DNA from: Sphaerisporangium rufum
GTDB taxonomy: Bacteria; Actinomycetota; Actinomycetes; Streptosporangiales; Streptosporangiaceae
DNA: 54,923 bases
Direction: 5' to 3'
Assembly: GCF_016863395.1 (NCBI RefSeq)
Contig: NZ_BOOU01000021.1
Coordinates: 1 to 54,923 of the forward strand
Shown here: positions 41,158 to 51,062 of the stretch, in pieces
How the letters are laid out: every line of letters starts with the position of its first letter
Numbering within the stretch: the first letter of the stretch is position 1
Translations under genes and position numbers: made by a program
The notes under the pieces: generated by a model
The model's database searches: none
What the model was told of the DNA's origin: nothing
The model's input: only the letters and a program-made list of their open reading frames with translations

Positions 41158-44100
41158 TTGTACCTCAAGCACCTCACGCTGCGCGGCTTCAAGTCCTTCG
41201 CCTCGGCCACCGCGCTGCGCTTCGAGCCCGGCATCACCGCCGTGGTCGGCCCGAACGGCTCGGGCAAGTCCAACGTCGTCGACGCCCTCGCCTGGGTCAT
41301 GGGCGAGCACAGCGCCAAGTCGCTGCGCGGCGGCAAGATGGAGGACGTCATCTTCGCCGGCACCTCCTCGCGGCCGCCGCTCGGCCGCGCCGAGGTCGCC
41401 CTCACCATCGACAACAGCGACGGCGCCCTGCCCATCGACTACACCGAGGTGACGATCAGCCGGCTGATGTTCCGGTCCGGGCAGAGCGAGTACGCCATCA
41501 ACGGCGACACCTGCCGGCTGCTCGACATCCAGGAGCTGCTGTCGGACTCCGGCATCGGCCGCGAGATGCATGTGATCGTCGGTCAGGGCCAGCTGGACAC
41601 CGTGCTGCACGCCGGCCCCGAGGAGCGCCGCGCCTTCATCGAGGAGGCCGCCGGCGTCCTGAAGCACCGCAAGCGCAAGGAGAAGGCGCTGCGGAAGCTG
41701 GACGCCATGCAGGCCAACCTCACCCGGGTGCAGGACCTGGCCGCCGAGCTGCGCCGCCAGCTGAAGCCGCTGGGGCGGCAGGCGGAGATCGCCCGGAAGG
41801 CGGCGGTGATCCAGGCCGACCTGCGCGACGCGCGGCTGCGGCTGCTCGCCGACGACATCGTGCGCCTGCGCGCCCACCTGGAGCGGGAGGCCGCCGACGA
41901 GGCCGCGGTGCTCAGCCGGCGCGCCGAGGTGGAGGCCGGGCTGGCGCGCGGCCAGGGCCGCGAGGCGGAGCTGGAGGCCGCCGAGAGCGCCGCCCAGCCC
42001 CGGCTGGCCGCCGCGCAGGAGACCTACTACCGCCTGGCCGCGCTGAAGGAGCGGCTGAACGGCGTCCGCACCCTGGCCACCGAGCGGCGCCGGCACGCGC
42101 TGGAGGCCGCCGCGATCGACCGGCGCGGGCGCGACCCGGAGGACTACGAGCGCGAGGCCGCCGAGGTGCGCGAGCGCGAGGAGTCGCTCAAGACCGAGCT
42201 GGAGCAGGCCGAGGAGATCCTGGAACAGGCGGTCGGCCGCCGCGCCGACGCCGAGACCGCCCTGGCCGCCGAGGAGCGCCGGCTGGACGCCGCGGCCCGG
42301 GCCGCCGCCGGGCGGCGCGACGCCCTGGCCCGGCTGCGCGGCGAGGTCGCCGCCGCCCGCGGCCGCGCCCGGGCCGCCGAGGAGGAGATCGGCCGGCTCG
42401 CCCGCGCGCTGGAGGAGGCCCGCCGGCGCAGCGAGCGGGCCCGCGAGGAGCGCGACGGAGAGCAGGACGCCGAGCCGGCCGCCGATCCGGGGCTGGCCGG
42501 CGAGCTGGCCGGCGCGCAGCAGGGCGTCGCCGAGGCCGAGGCCGCCGTCGAGCTGGCCCGCGGGACGGCGGAGGAGACCCGGGCGGCGGCCGAGGCGCCG
42601 CGCCGGGCGATGGCCGAGGCCCGGGCCGCCACCGGCGCGGCGCGGTCCGCCGACCAGGAGGCCCAGCGGGCCGTCGCGGCGCTCACCGCCCGGCGGGACG
42701 CGCTGCGGATGGGCCTGGCGGAGGGCGCGGACGCCGGCGCCGCGCTGCTGGCCGCCGGGCCGGCCGGGGTGGTCGGCCCGCTCGCCACCATGATGACCGT
42801 CGAGCCGGGCGCCGAGGCCGCGGTGGCCGCGGTGCTCGGCGCCGCCGCCGAGGCGGTGGCGGTGGAGTCGCTGGCCACCGTCGCCGAGGCGGTCGAGCTG
42901 CTGCGCGCCACCGGCGGCGGCCGGGCCGGCATGGTGGTGGCGGCCGGGACGGCGCCGCCGGCCCTGGAGCCGGTGGACGGCCACCGCTGGGCCGCCGACC
43001 TGGTCACCGCCGCCGAGGCCGTCCGCCCGGCGGTCGAGAGCCTGCTGGCCGGGGTGGTGGTGGTGGACGACGTGGCGGCGGCGACCCGGCTGGTCGAGCG
43101 GCGGCCCGACCTGCGGGCGGTCACCCGGTCCGGTGACCTGGTGGGGGCGTTCTTCGCGCAGGGCGGCTCCGGCGGCGGCTCGGCGGTGCTGCAGATGCGC
43201 ACCGCCCTTGACCAGGCGGTCACCGATCTCGCCGCCGCCCAGGACACCGCCGACCGCGCCGCCGCCGCGCTGGAGACGGCCGCCGAGGCCGAGCGGGCCG
43301 CCCAGCAGGCGGCCGAGGCGGCCCAGGCGCTCGCCGCGCAGGCCCGGTCCGGCGTGGACGCCGCGCAGGCGGAGCTGAGCGCGGCGCGCGCCGCGCTGGA
43401 CCGGCTGCGCGGGCGGCAGCGCGAGGCCGACCAGCGGGCGGCCGCCACGGCCCGCCGGCTGGCCGGGCTGGAGGCGGCCGCGCGGGCCGCCGACGACGAG
43501 TGCGAGCGGCTGGCCCGCAACGTCGCGGCGGCTCAGGAGGCCCGGGAGGGCGACCTGGCCCTGGTGGCCGAGGCCGAGGAGCGGCTCGCCGAGGCCGAGT
43601 ACGCCGAAGAGCTGATCGCCGAGCCGACCACCGAGACGCGGGACGAGCTGGCCGCGGTCTGCGCGGTCACCCGGCAGGCCGAGATGGAGGCCCGGCTGGC
43701 GGTGCGCACCGCCGAGGAGCGGGTCAAGGGCCTGGCGGGCCGGGCCGACCAGCTGGTCCGGGCCGCCGCCCGCGAGCGGGCCGAGCGGGCCGGTGCCGCC
43801 GCGCTGCGCGCCCGGCGCCGCGCCCAGGCCGAGGTGGCCGGTGCGGTCGTCGCCGGCGCCGAGCGGTCGCTGGCCGCGCTGGACGCCTCGCTGGCGCTGG
43901 CGGGACGGGAACGTGACGAGGCCGAGCGGGCCCGCGGCGAGGTCGACGTCGAGCTGAAGGCGGTCCGGCTGCGGGTCCGCGAGCTGGCCGGCGAGCTGGA
44001 CAAGCTGGTGAACCGGGCGCACGGCAACGAGGTGGCCCGTACCGAGCAGCGGCTGCGCCTGGAGCAGATGCAGACCCGGGCGCTGGAGGAGTTCGGCGTC

Positions 44101-44838
44101 GAGATGGAGGGGCTGCTGGCGGAGTACGGCCCCGAGCAGCCGGTGCCGGTCTCCGACGGCCCGCCGGTGCCCTACGTCCGCGACGAGCAGGAGAAGCGGG
44201 CGCGCGTCGCGGAGAAGCAGATGGCGCAGCTCGGCAAGGTGAACCCGCTGGCGCTGGAGGAGTTCGCCGCGCTGGAGGAGCGGCACACCTTCCTCAACTC
44301 CCAGCTGGAGGACCTGCGCAAGACCCGGCGCGACCTGTTGACCGTGGTCAAGGAGGTGGACGAGCGGGTCGAGCAGGTCTTCGCCGCCGCCTTCGAGGAC
44401 GTGGCCCGCGAGTTCGAGGGCATCTTCACCCGGGTGTTCCCGGGCGGGGAGGGGCGGCTGCTGCTCACCGACCCGTCCGACATGCTGACCACCGGGGTCG
44501 AGGTGGAGGCCCGCCCGCCCGGCAAGAAGGTCAAGCGCCTGTCCCTGCTGTCCGGCGGCGAGCGCTCGCTGACCGCGGTGGCGTTCCTCATCTCGATCTT
44601 CAAGGCCCGCCCCTCGCCGTTCTACGTGATGGACGAGGTGGAGGCGGCGCTGGACGACACCAACACCCAGCGGTTGCTCACCCTCTTCGAGGAGCTGCGG
44701 CAGAGCTCCCAGCTCATCGTCATCACCCACCAGAAGCGCACCATGGAGATCGCCGACGCGCTGTACGGGGTCAGCATGCGCGGGGACGGCGTCACCAAGG
44801 TCGTCAGCCAGCGGCTGCGTGACCGGGAGTCGGCCTGA
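41158..44838 (+). CDS. smc: Chromosome partition protein SMC
   Basis: Product of 1226 residues from TTG with GGGGGAGG 9 bases upstream. The N-terminal half of the ATPase has MYLKHLTLRGFKSFASATAL and Walker A GPNGSGKS (31-38), Q-loop VGQGQLDTVLHAG; long Ala/Glu/Arg-rich coiled coils flank a hinge at about 515-650 (AGVVGPLATMMTVEPGAEAA); the C-terminal half has the signature LSGGERSLTAVAFLISI (1131-1147) and Walker B FYVMDEVEAALDD. With ScpA/ScpB it organises and segregates the chromosome. Neighbour of ftsY as in most actinobacteria. Confidence 0.97.
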   Translation: MYLKHLTLRGFKSFASATALRFEPGITAVVGPNGSGKSNVVDALAWVMGEHSAKSLRGGKMEDVIFAGTSSRPPLGRAEVALTIDNSDGALPIDYTEVTISRLMFRSGQSEYAINGDTCRLLDIQELLSDSGIGREMHVIVGQGQLDTVLHAGPEERRAFIEEAAGVLKHRKRKEKALRKLDAMQANLTRVQDLAAELRRQLKPLGRQAEIARKAAVIQADLRDARLRLLADDIVRLRAHLEREAADEAAVLSRRAEVEAGLARGQGREAELEAAESAAQPRLAAAQETYYRLAALKERLNGVRTLATERRRHALEAAAIDRRGRDPEDYEREAAEVREREESLKTELEQAEEILEQAVGRRADAETALAAEERRLDAAARAAAGRRDALARLRGEVAAARGRARAAEEEIGRLARALEEARRRSERAREERDGEQDAEPAADPGLAGELAGAQQGVAEAEAAVELARGTAEETRAAAEAPRRAMAEARAATGAARSADQEAQRAVAALTARRDALRMGLAEGADAGAALLAAGPAGVVGPLATMMTVEPGAEAAVAAVLGAAAEAVAVESLATVAEAVELLRATGGGRAGMVVAAGTAPPALEPVDGHRWAADLVTAAEAVRPAVESLLAGVVVVDDVAAATRLVERRPDLRAVTRSGDLVGAFFAQGGSGGGSAVLQMRTALDQAVTDLAAAQDTADRAAAALETAAEAERAAQQAAEAAQALAAQARSGVDAAQAELSAARAALDRLRGRQREADQRAAATARRLAGLEAAARAADDECERLARNVAAAQEAREGDLALVAEAEERLAEAEYAEELIAEPTTETRDELAAVCAVTRQAEMEARLAVRTAEERVKGLAGRADQLVRAAARERAERAGAAALRARRRAQAEVAGAVVAGAERSLAALDASLALAGRERDEAERARGEVDVELKAVRLRVRELAGELDKLVNRAHGNEVARTEQRLRLEQMQTRALEEFGVEMEGLLAEYGPEQPVPVSDGPPVPYVRDEQEKRARVAEKQMAQLGKVNPLALEEFAALEERHTFLNSQLEDLRKTRRDLLTVVKEVDERVEQVFAAAFEDVAREFEGIFTRVFPGGEGRLLLTDPSDMLTTGVEVEARPPGKKVKRLSLLSGGERSLTAVAFLISIFKARPSPFYVMDEVEAALDDTNTQRLLTLFEELRQSSQLIVITHQKRTMEIADALYGVSMRGDGVTKVVSQRLRDRESA

Positions 44839-44942
44839 GCCCGGCCGGCTCGCGCTGGATATCGCCGCATAGCGGGATACGGGGCGCGGGAAGGGCGAGG
44901 CCGGGCGTGACCATGGCCGGCCGTCTGGAAAACTGACATGTT

Positions 44943-46121
44943 GTGGATGGGTATCTCGGCATCATCGTGATCGTCGCCGTCATCGCCGTGCTGGCGGTGG
45001 GGGGCATGTTCCTGCTCTTCCGGCCGAGCAGGCGGCACGCGCCGCCGGTCCGGCCGCCGGAGGCGCCGATCGCTCCCGAACGGGAGCGGGTCGTACCGCC
45101 GGGGGTGACCGAAGACGACACCGTCACCACCACCGTCCCGCCGCCGGCCCGGCCCGCCGAGCCGGTCGCGCCGCCGAAGCCCGAGATCGAGGTGCCGCCG
45201 CCGTCGGCCGGCCGGCTGGTGCGGCTCCGGGCCCGGCTGGCCCGTTCCCAGACCTCGCTCGGCAAGGGCCTGCTGGAGCTGCTGTCCCGCGACCGGCTGG
45301 ACGACGACGCCTGGGACGAGATCGAGGACACGTTGATCACCGCGGACGTGGGCGTGGCGCCGACCCGCGCGATGGTCGACGAGCTGCGCACCCGGGTCAA
45401 GGTGCTCGGCTCGCGCGACCACGCCGAGGTGCGCGGCCTGCTCCGCGAGCAGCTGCTGGCGCAGATCGGCACCGACCTGGACCGCACCCTGCACACCGCG
45501 CCGCACGGCGAGCGCCCGGCGGTGCTGCTGGTGGTCGGCGTCAACGGCACCGGCAAGACCACGACCACCGGCAAGCTCGCCCGGGCGCTGATCGGCGACG
45601 GCCGCACGGTGCTGCTGGGCGCGGCCGACACCTTCCGCGCCGCGGCGGCCGACCAACTGCAGACCTGGGGCGAGCGGGTCGGTGCCGAGGTGGTGCGCAA
45701 GGACGAGGGCGCCGACCCGGCGTCGGTGGCCTTCGACGCGGTGAGCAAGGGCATGGCGGAAAAGGTGGACACCGTCATCATCGACACCGCCGGCCGGCTG
45801 CACACCAAGACCGGGCTGATGGACGAGCTCGGCAAGGTCAAGCGGGTCATCGAGAAGAAGGCCACGGTGGACGAGGTGCTGCTCGTCCTGGACGCCACCA
45901 CCGGCCAGAACGGCATGCGGCAGGCTCAGGTGTTCGCCGAGGCGGTCAACGTGACCGGCATCGTGCTCACCAAGCTGGACGGCACCGCCAAGGGCGGCAT
46001 CGTGATCTCGGTGCAGCGCGAGCTGGGCGTGCCGGTCAAGCTGGTGGGTCTCGGCGAGGGCCCGGACGACCTGGCCCCGTTCGACCCGGAGGCCTTCGTC
46101 GACGCCCTGCTCGGCGACTGA
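44943..46121 (+). CDS. ftsY: Signal recognition particle receptor FtsY
   Basis: Product of 392 residues from GTG 44943, with no clear Shine-Dalgarno. The N-terminal hydrophobic helix (LGIIVIVAVIAVLAVGGMFL) anchors it, as in streptomycete FtsY; a Pro-rich linker follows, then the N domain (SLGKGLLELLSRDRLDDDAW) and the GTPase G domain: GVNGTGKTTTTGKLA from 199, DTFRAAAADQL, DTAGRLHTK, LTKLDGTAKGG. It docks ribosome-SRP complexes at the membrane. In streptomycetes ffh and rpsP follow within a few genes, but here the downstream genes are unrelated. Confidence 0.96.
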   Translation: MDGYLGIIVIVAVIAVLAVGGMFLLFRPSRRHAPPVRPPEAPIAPERERVVPPGVTEDDTVTTTVPPPARPAEPVAPPKPEIEVPPPSAGRLVRLRARLARSQTSLGKGLLELLSRDRLDDDAWDEIEDTLITADVGVAPTRAMVDELRTRVKVLGSRDHAEVRGLLREQLLAQIGTDLDRTLHTAPHGERPAVLLVVGVNGTGKTTTTGKLARALIGDGRTVLLGAADTFRAAAADQLQTWGERVGAEVVRKDEGADPASVAFDAVSKGMAEKVDTVIIDTAGRLHTKTGLMDELGKVKRVIEKKATVDEVLLVLDATTGQNGMRQAQVFAEAVNVTGIVLTKLDGTAKGGIVISVQRELGVPVKLVGLGEGPDDLAPFDPEAFVDALLGD

Positions 46122-46278
46122 TCACTCCGGTGGCGCCCGGGGCGCCGCCGCTGCTCCGTCCCCGCCCGCGACCGTGGCTTTCCGTCCCGGTCGTGGGCGG
46201 GCGTTCCCGGGACGGACATTGAGGCGCCCCGGCCGCTCGCGCCGGCGCGAGCGGCCTGCCGGGACCAGGGCCGCCGGG

Positions 46279-47352
46279 TCAGCCGGTGAGGAAGGCGCGC
46301 AGGTCGGTCAGCGCGGGGCCGATGTCGATGCCGCGGCCGGCCAGCCACCCGTCGTCGCCGTAGGTGCAGCGGTAGCGCTCGCCGCCGTCGCAGATCAGGG
46401 TGACCACGCTGCCGCGCTCGCCGCCGGCCCGCATCTCCCGGATGAGCCGGACCGCGGCGGCCATGTTGGTGCCGGTGGACCCGCCGACGTCCCGGCCGGT
46501 GACCTCCCGCACCCAGCGCATGGCCGCGATCGAGTGGGCGTCCGGCACCTGGACCATCCGGTCGATCACCGTGGGCAGGAACGACGGTTCCACCCGGGGC
46601 CGGCCGATGCCCTCGATCCGCGATCCGGCGGCGGTCAGCGTGCCGTCGCCGCCGGTCCAGGAGGGGTAGAACGCCGAACCCTCCGGGTCGACCACCGCCA
46701 GCCGGGTCCGGTGCCGGCGGTAGCGGATGTAGCGGCCGATCGTGGCGGAGGTGCCCCCGGTGCCGGCGCCGACGACGATCCAGCTGGGCTCGGGGTGGGG
46801 TTCCAGCGCCATCTGCTGGTAGATGCTCTCGGCGATGTTGTTGTTGCCGCGCCAGTCGGTGGCCCGCTCGGCGTAGGTGAACTGGTCCATGAAGTGGCCG
46901 CCGGTCTCCTGGGCGAGTCGGCGCGACTCCTCGTAGATCGCCGTGGGCTCGTCGACCAGCCGGCACTTACCGCCGTGGAACTCGATCAGCGCGATCTTCT
47001 CCGGCGAGGTGGTCGCCGGCATCACCGCGACGAACGGCAGGCCGAGCAGGCGAGCGAAGTACGCTTCGCTGACCGCCGTCGACCCGCTGGAGGCCTCGAT
47101 CACGGTGGTGGCCGGTCCGATCCACCCGTTGGCCAGGCCGTAGAGGAACAGCGAACGGGCCAGCCGGTGCTTGAGCGAGCCGGTGGGGTGCACCGACTCG
47201 TCCTTCAGATAGAGCTCGACCCCCCAGTGCGACGGCAGGGGGAACACGTGCAGGTGGGTGTCGCAGCTGCGGTTCGCGTCCGCCTCGACCGTGCGGATGG
47301 CCTCGGCGACCCAGTCCCGGGTCGCCGCATTATGGCGGTCCACGTATTTCAT
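46279..47352 (-). CDS. PLP-dependent cysteine synthase/desulfhydrase family protein (Cds1-like)
   Basis: Product of 357 residues. It belongs to the fold-type II beta family: [20 protein letters not shown] with the PLP lysine, [20 protein letters not shown] (asparagine-loop region), [18 protein letters not shown] (phosphate loop) and [20 protein letters not shown] at the end. The sequence resembles mycobacterial Cds1 (Rv3684), which breaks down cysteine to sulfide, pyruvate and ammonia; a synthase activity cannot be excluded. No Shine-Dalgarno precedes ATG, which is 5 bases after the stop of the upstream glycosyltransferase, so translation may be coupled. Confidence 0.85.
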   Translation of the reverse strand: MKYVDRHNAATRDWVAEAIRTVEADANRSCDTHLHVFPLPSHWGVELYLKDESVHPTGSLKHRLARSLFLYGLANGWIGPATTVIEASSGSTAVSEAYFARLLGLPFVAVMPATTSPEKIALIEFHGGKCRLVDEPTAIYEESRRLAQETGGHFMDQFTYAERATDWRGNNNIAESIYQQMALEPHPEPSWIVVGAGTGGTSATIGRYIRYRRHRTRLAVVDPEGSAFYPSWTGGDGTLTAAGSRIEGIGRPRVEPSFLPTVIDRMVQVPDAHSIAAMRWVREVTGRDVGGSTGTNMAAAVRLIREMRAGGERGSVVTLICDGGERYRCTYGDDGWLAGRGIDIGPALTDLRAFLTG

Positions 47353-47357
47353 GCCGG

Positions 47358-48623
47358 TTACGCTATCGGGCGGCCGGCGAGCTCCTCGAGTTCGATCACC
47401 GCACGGTCGGTGCTCGTCTCGGCGGCGATCTCGGCGGCCAGCCGCCCGGCCTGCCGCCGGTAGGACGGGTCGTCGAGGACCCGGCCGACCGTCCGGGCGA
47501 TCGCCCTGGGCGAGGCGGATCTGCGCATGACCACGCCGGCGCCGGCGATCTCCACCCGGCGCGCCACCTCGGCCTGGTCGCGTCCCAGCGGCACGCAGAC
47601 CAGCGGCACCCCGGCGGCCAGCGACTTCACCACCGTCCCGTGGCCGGCGTGGGTGATCGTCACCGCGGCGTGGCGCAGCGCCGCGCGGTGCGGCGCCGAC
47701 GCGGTGACCAGCACGTTGCCGGGCGCGGGAATCGTCGCCGGGTCCACGGCCGGGCCGGTGGTCATCAGCCCGCGCACCGGCAGGGTGCCGAGGGCCCGGG
47801 CGATGCGTTCCAGCGGCGCGCGCTGGTTCATGTAGGTCGAACTCAGGCCGACCAGCGCGAGCGGTGCCTGGCCGCCGGGTAGTTCCAGTTCCCCGGCCCA
47901 GGCGGGGTCGTCGAGCCGCGGGCCGACGTGGCGTACGCGGGCGGGGAAGCGCCGGCCGGGGTAGTCGAGGGCGCGGGGGGACAGGACGAGGAACCGGTCG
48001 GCGCGGCCGAACGCGTCGACGACCGACTTCACGGGCGGCAGGCCGTGGGCGGCGCGGGCGGCGTTGAGGGGCGGCAGCCCTTTCGCCCACGGGGTGACGA
48101 TCACCTTCATCAGGACGCGGTCGCGCAGCCGCCCGAGCGGCCCGCCGGCGGGCGCGAGCCCGGGACCGAACGGCGGTGCTCCCGGGCTGGGGATGGGATA
48201 GAGGGTCGTGCCGAGCGAGGCCACCCGGACCCCGGCGGCCTCGCCGGCGGTGAGCGCGCCGAGCAGCGTGAAGTCGGCGACCAGCACGTCGGCCCGCCGG
48301 GCGCGCAGCTCGGCCATGGTGTCGCGGGCGTAGTCGGCGGCGGGCCCGCAGGCGATGCGGTCGCGCAGCCGGGCGAACGCCCCCAGCGGGGTGCGGGCCT
48401 CGAAGTCCCGGATGATGTCCTTGGCCGGGTCGGTGATGTCGCCCTGGGGTGCCGTCGTCCAGGCGACCGGCCGCACGCCGGCGGCGGTGACCTCGTCGTG
48501 CAGCGACCTGTCGGCCAGCACCCGGACGTCGTGACCGCGGTCGCGCAGCGCGCGGGCGACCGACAGGGTGGGCGGCACGGCCCCGCCGCCGGACCAGGTG
48601 GCGAACAGGAAGCTCTTACTCAT
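47358..48623 (-). CDS. MGT-type glycosyltransferase (GT1 family)
   Basis: Product of 421 residues of the GT-B fold. The N-terminal acceptor domain begins [20 protein letters not shown] and includes [13 protein letters not shown]; the C-terminal donor domain has [35 protein letters not shown] and the sugar-nucleotide motif [20 protein letters not shown]. Relatives glycosylate macrolides and other small hydrophobic molecules, often for detoxification. It overlaps the TetR gene by 8 bases, so the regulator and enzyme form one transcript. Donor and acceptor are unknown. Confidence 0.9.
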   Translation of the reverse strand: MSKSFLFATWSGGGAVPPTLSVARALRDRGHDVRVLADRSLHDEVTAAGVRPVAWTTAPQGDITDPAKDIIRDFEARTPLGAFARLRDRIACGPAADYARDTMAELRARRADVLVADFTLLGALTAGEAAGVRVASLGTTLYPIPSPGAPPFGPGLAPAGGPLGRLRDRVLMKVIVTPWAKGLPPLNAARAAHGLPPVKSVVDAFGRADRFLVLSPRALDYPGRRFPARVRHVGPRLDDPAWAGELELPGGQAPLALVGLSSTYMNQRAPLERIARALGTLPVRGLMTTGPAVDPATIPAPGNVLVTASAPHRAALRHAAVTITHAGHGTVVKSLAAGVPLVCVPLGRDQAEVARRVEIAGAGVVMRRSASPRAIARTVGRVLDDPSYRRQAGRLAAEIAAETSTDRAVIELEELAGRPIA

Positions 48624-49212
48624 CGTTCTTCCTTCGCGGGTCGATCGCGGTGAGCAGGTCGCACATGGCCCGTTCGGCGTCCGGGCGGGGCAGCCCGAGG
48701 TCGCGCCGCCACAGTTTCCACAGGTAGACGTCCGTGGCGGCGTAGTGCAGGGTCAGCGCGTGCGCGCGGGCCGGGCCGGGGGCCGGGAGGCGGTCGGCGA
48801 ACACCTCCGCCAGCCACGCCCGGTGCCGGTCGCGCGCCTGCCCGAGCGCGCGGGCGATCGCCGGGACGCGATCGGCCTGCGCGATCCAGAGCACGTTGGC
48901 GTCGCCGCGGCGTTCGTAGTCGTCGAACAGCACGGTGACGATCTCGGCCACCTGGCCGACCGGCGCCTGGCGGGCGTCCGCCACCTGGCCGGCCAGCCAC
49001 TCGGCGGCGGCGTCGGTGACCCCGTCCTTGCCGTCGAAGTGGTTGACGATCGTCTGCACCGAGACTCCGGCCTCGTCGGCGATGTGCTGCAGGGTGACGT
49101 CGTCGTACCAGCGCCGCGTCCACAGGGCCACCGCGGCCTCGACGATGCGCGCCCGGGTGGCCGCCACGGCCGCCGCGCGAGCACCCATGCGGTACGGGCG
49201 CTTATTTTCCAT
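48616..49212 (-). CDS. TetR-family regulator of the glycosyltransferase operon
   Basis: Product of 198 residues starting MENKRPYRMGARAAAVAATR. The helix-turn-helix is RIVEAAVALWTRRWYDDVTL, then QHIADEAGVSVQTIVNHF; the rest is a helical ligand domain. The further upstream TTG in frame would place the start inside the -35 box and is rejected. The promoter -10 (49220-49225) implies a start of transcription at or next to the ATG, i.e. a leaderless message. A dyad in the promoter spacer suggests autorepression. Confidence 0.88.
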   Translation of the reverse strand: MENKRPYRMGARAAAVAATRARIVEAAVALWTRRWYDDVTLQHIADEAGVSVQTIVNHFDGKDGVTDAAAEWLAGQVADARQAPVGQVAEIVTVLFDDYERRGDANVLWIAQADRVPAIARALGQARDRHRAWLAEVFADRLPAPGPARAHALTLHYAATDVYLWKLWRRDLGLPRPDAERAMCDLLTAIDPRRKNDE

Positions 49213-49219
49213 GGAGTCA

Positions 49220-49248
49220 TAACTATATTCAATTGAAAGAGGTGTCAA
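49220..49248 (-). promoter_or_regulatory. Promoter with built-in operator for the TetR-GT-Cds1 operon
   Basis: On the minus strand TTGACA (49248-49243), 17-base spacer, TAGTTA (49225-49220). The spacer contains the perfect dyad TTCAATTGAA (49228-49237), where a bound TetR dimer would block polymerase. The AT-rich stretch stands out from its surroundings. Confidence 0.7.
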
Positions 49249-49575
49249 GTGAAAATATGATGAGGGACCCGCCTGGGCGCCGGCCGACCGTCCGAAAGGT
49301 GGGGTTATCCAGGGGAAATGTGATGTCTAGCACACTTTCGCCGGTCTTGGCCAGTACGTGTTACGCTTATGAGACTTGTCTGGTTTAGGGGTGTCGTGGT
49401 CCCCCCAGCCGGGCGGCGGGGCGACCCCACTCCGCACCGGTGCAACCTTTGACGGCACCCTTACGGGTGAACCATGAGTATGTGATCGGCCGTCCTTTGG
49501 AGTAAAGCGGTTACCGAGCCTGCATGGGTCCACGCCGGATGGGTAACGGGGGTCAAGCAGGATGAGGGGGAAGAG
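49249..49575 (+). other. Gene-free leader region of the ECF sigma gene
   Basis: No gene is seen in these 327 bases. Short hairpins such as CACCC-TTAC-GGGTG (49475-49488 region) and GC-rich dyads around 49400-49430 occur. The stretch is less GC-rich than coding DNA here, fitting a long regulated 5' leader. I could not fix a promoter; a SigR-type GGAAT...GTT pair was not found. Confidence 0.4.
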
Positions 49576-50172
49576 ATGATCTCGATGACCGAACAGCAGC
49601 GGCAGACGTGGTTCGAACGCGATGTCATGCCCGTGACGAACCAGCTCTTCGCCTCGGCCATGCGTCTCACCCGCAACACCGCCGACGCCGAGGACCTGGT
49701 GCAGGAGACCGTCACCAAGGCGTACACCTCCTACCACCAGTTCCGCCCCGGCACCAACCTGAAGGCGTGGCTGCACCGGATCCTCACCAACAACTTCATC
49801 AACGACTACCGCAAGCAGCAGCGCTCGCCCAAGCTGTCCGCCGCCGAGGACATCGAGGACTGGCAGCTCGCCGCCGCGGAGTCGCACATGTCGACCGGCC
49901 TGCGCTCCGCCGAGACCGAGGCGCTGGAGCAGCTCCCCGACAGCGTGGTCATGAACGCGCTGCGCTCCCTGCCGGAGGACTTCCGGGTGGCCGTCTACCT
50001 CGCCGACGTCGAAGGCTTCGCCTACAAGGAGATCGCCGAGCGGATGGGCACGCCCATCGGCACCGTCATGTCCCGGCTGCACCGCGGCCGCCGGCAGCTG
50101 CGCCGGCTGCTCGAAGGCTACGCCCACGAGGAAGGCGCCATCCGGATGGCGCCGCAGTTCGCGGCGGCCTGA
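49576..50172 (+). CDS. ECF sigma factor, SigR/SigH type, without adjacent anti-sigma gene
   Basis: Product of 198 residues. Region 2 reads [40 protein letters not shown] and [20 protein letters not shown]; region 4 is [40 protein letters not shown]. This pattern is that of SigR of Streptomyces and SigH of Mycobacterium, which answer thiol-oxidative stress under the zinc anti-sigma RsrA/RshA. Normally rsrA starts directly after sigR; here the next gene is a convergent transporter 24 bases away, so this copy is an orphan or a paralogue. Confidence 0.92.
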   Translation: MISMTEQQRQTWFERDVMPVTNQLFASAMRLTRNTADAEDLVQETVTKAYTSYHQFRPGTNLKAWLHRILTNNFINDYRKQQRSPKLSAAEDIEDWQLAAAESHMSTGLRSAETEALEQLPDSVVMNALRSLPEDFRVAVYLADVEGFAYKEIAERMGTPIGTVMSRLHRGRRQLRRLLEGYAHEEGAIRMAPQFAAA

Positions 50173-50196
50173 CCGAGCCGGCCTGACCGAGACGGA

Positions 50197-51033
50197 TCAG
50201 CCGCCGGCGATCAGCGCGACGGCGCCGAGGGCCAGGCCGACACCGGCCGTCTGGACGCCGTTCAGCCGCTCGCCCAGCACATATCTGGCCAGCATCAGCG
50301 TGCTGGCCGGATAGAGGGACGCCAGCACCGAGACCAGCACCAGCATCCCGCGCTGTGCCGCCAGCAGGAAGAGCACGTTGGCCGCCATGTCGAAGAGGCC
50401 GGCGGCCACGATCACCGGCAACGACCCCGGCCCGGGCCGCAGGGTGCGGCGCAGGGCCAGGGCGAGGGCGGCGACCAGCACGACCGAGGCCAGCCGGGCG
50501 CCGAACAGCGACCACATGCCCGACCCCTCCGGCACCTGCTTGAGCAGGATGAAGAACGCGCCGAACCCGAGGCCGGAGACCAACGCCTGGACGACCGGCC
50601 CCACGGCGACCCGCCCGCCGCCGGCGCCGGACTGCCGGCTCACCAGCACCACCGCGAGCAGCGCGAGCGCGACCCCGCACAGCGCGACGGCCGTCGGCCG
50701 CTCGCCCATCGCCAGCCCGACGAGCACCGGCAGCGCGGCCGAGGCGGTGGCGGTGGTCGGCGCCACCACCGACATCACCCCGCCGGCCAGGGCGCGGTAG
50801 AAGACCGCGACCGCCAGCGCGCCGCACACTCCGGCGGCCATGCCCCAGCCCAGCGCCGCTGCGCCGAACGCGCCGGGCAGCAGCGGGAACAGCGGGAGCA
50901 CGAACAGCAGCCCGGCGAACTGGCTGATCATAACGACCGAGAGCACGCGGGAGCGCCGGGTGGCCAGGCCGCCGAAGAAGTCCGCCGTGCCGTACACCAC
51001 GGCACAGGCCGTCGCCAGCAGCACTGCCGTCAT
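50197..51033 (-). CDS. DMT-superfamily (EamA) transporter
   Basis: Product of 278 residues with about ten hydrophobic helices in two EamA halves: VVYGTADFFGGLATRR, LPLFPLLPGAFGAAALGWGM, APTTATASAALPVLVGLAMG; second half LFDMAANVLFLLAAQRGMLV, SVLASLYPASTLMLARYVLG. Such proteins export amino acids or other metabolites. GAGGGGG lies 9 bases before ATG. It is divergent from an XRE-cupin regulator with an 84-bp shared control region, the typical arrangement for a regulated exporter. Confidence 0.92.
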   Translation of the reverse strand: MTAVLLATACAVVYGTADFFGGLATRRSRVLSVVMISQFAGLLFVLPLFPLLPGAFGAAALGWGMAAGVCGALAVAVFYRALAGGVMSVVAPTTATASAALPVLVGLAMGERPTAVALCGVALALLAVVLVSRQSGAGGGRVAVGPVVQALVSGLGFGAFFILLKQVPEGSGMWSLFGARLASVVLVAALALALRRTLRPGPGSLPVIVAAGLFDMAANVLFLLAAQRGMLVLVSVLASLYPASTLMLARYVLGERLNGVQTAGVGLALGAVALIAGG

Positions 51034-51062
51034 GCCAGATCCCCCTCAGTGTATTGCTCGAT

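Noticed and set aside
41095-44730. Open frame of about 1200 codons antisense to smc
   Set aside because: Gly/Arg/Leu-biased shadow with no motif; smc is unambiguous.
49400-49575. ydaO/c-di-AMP riboswitch before the sigma factor
   Set aside because: A few GGGTAAC/GGTGAACC-like strings occur, but the ordered conserved blocks and stems could not be assembled.
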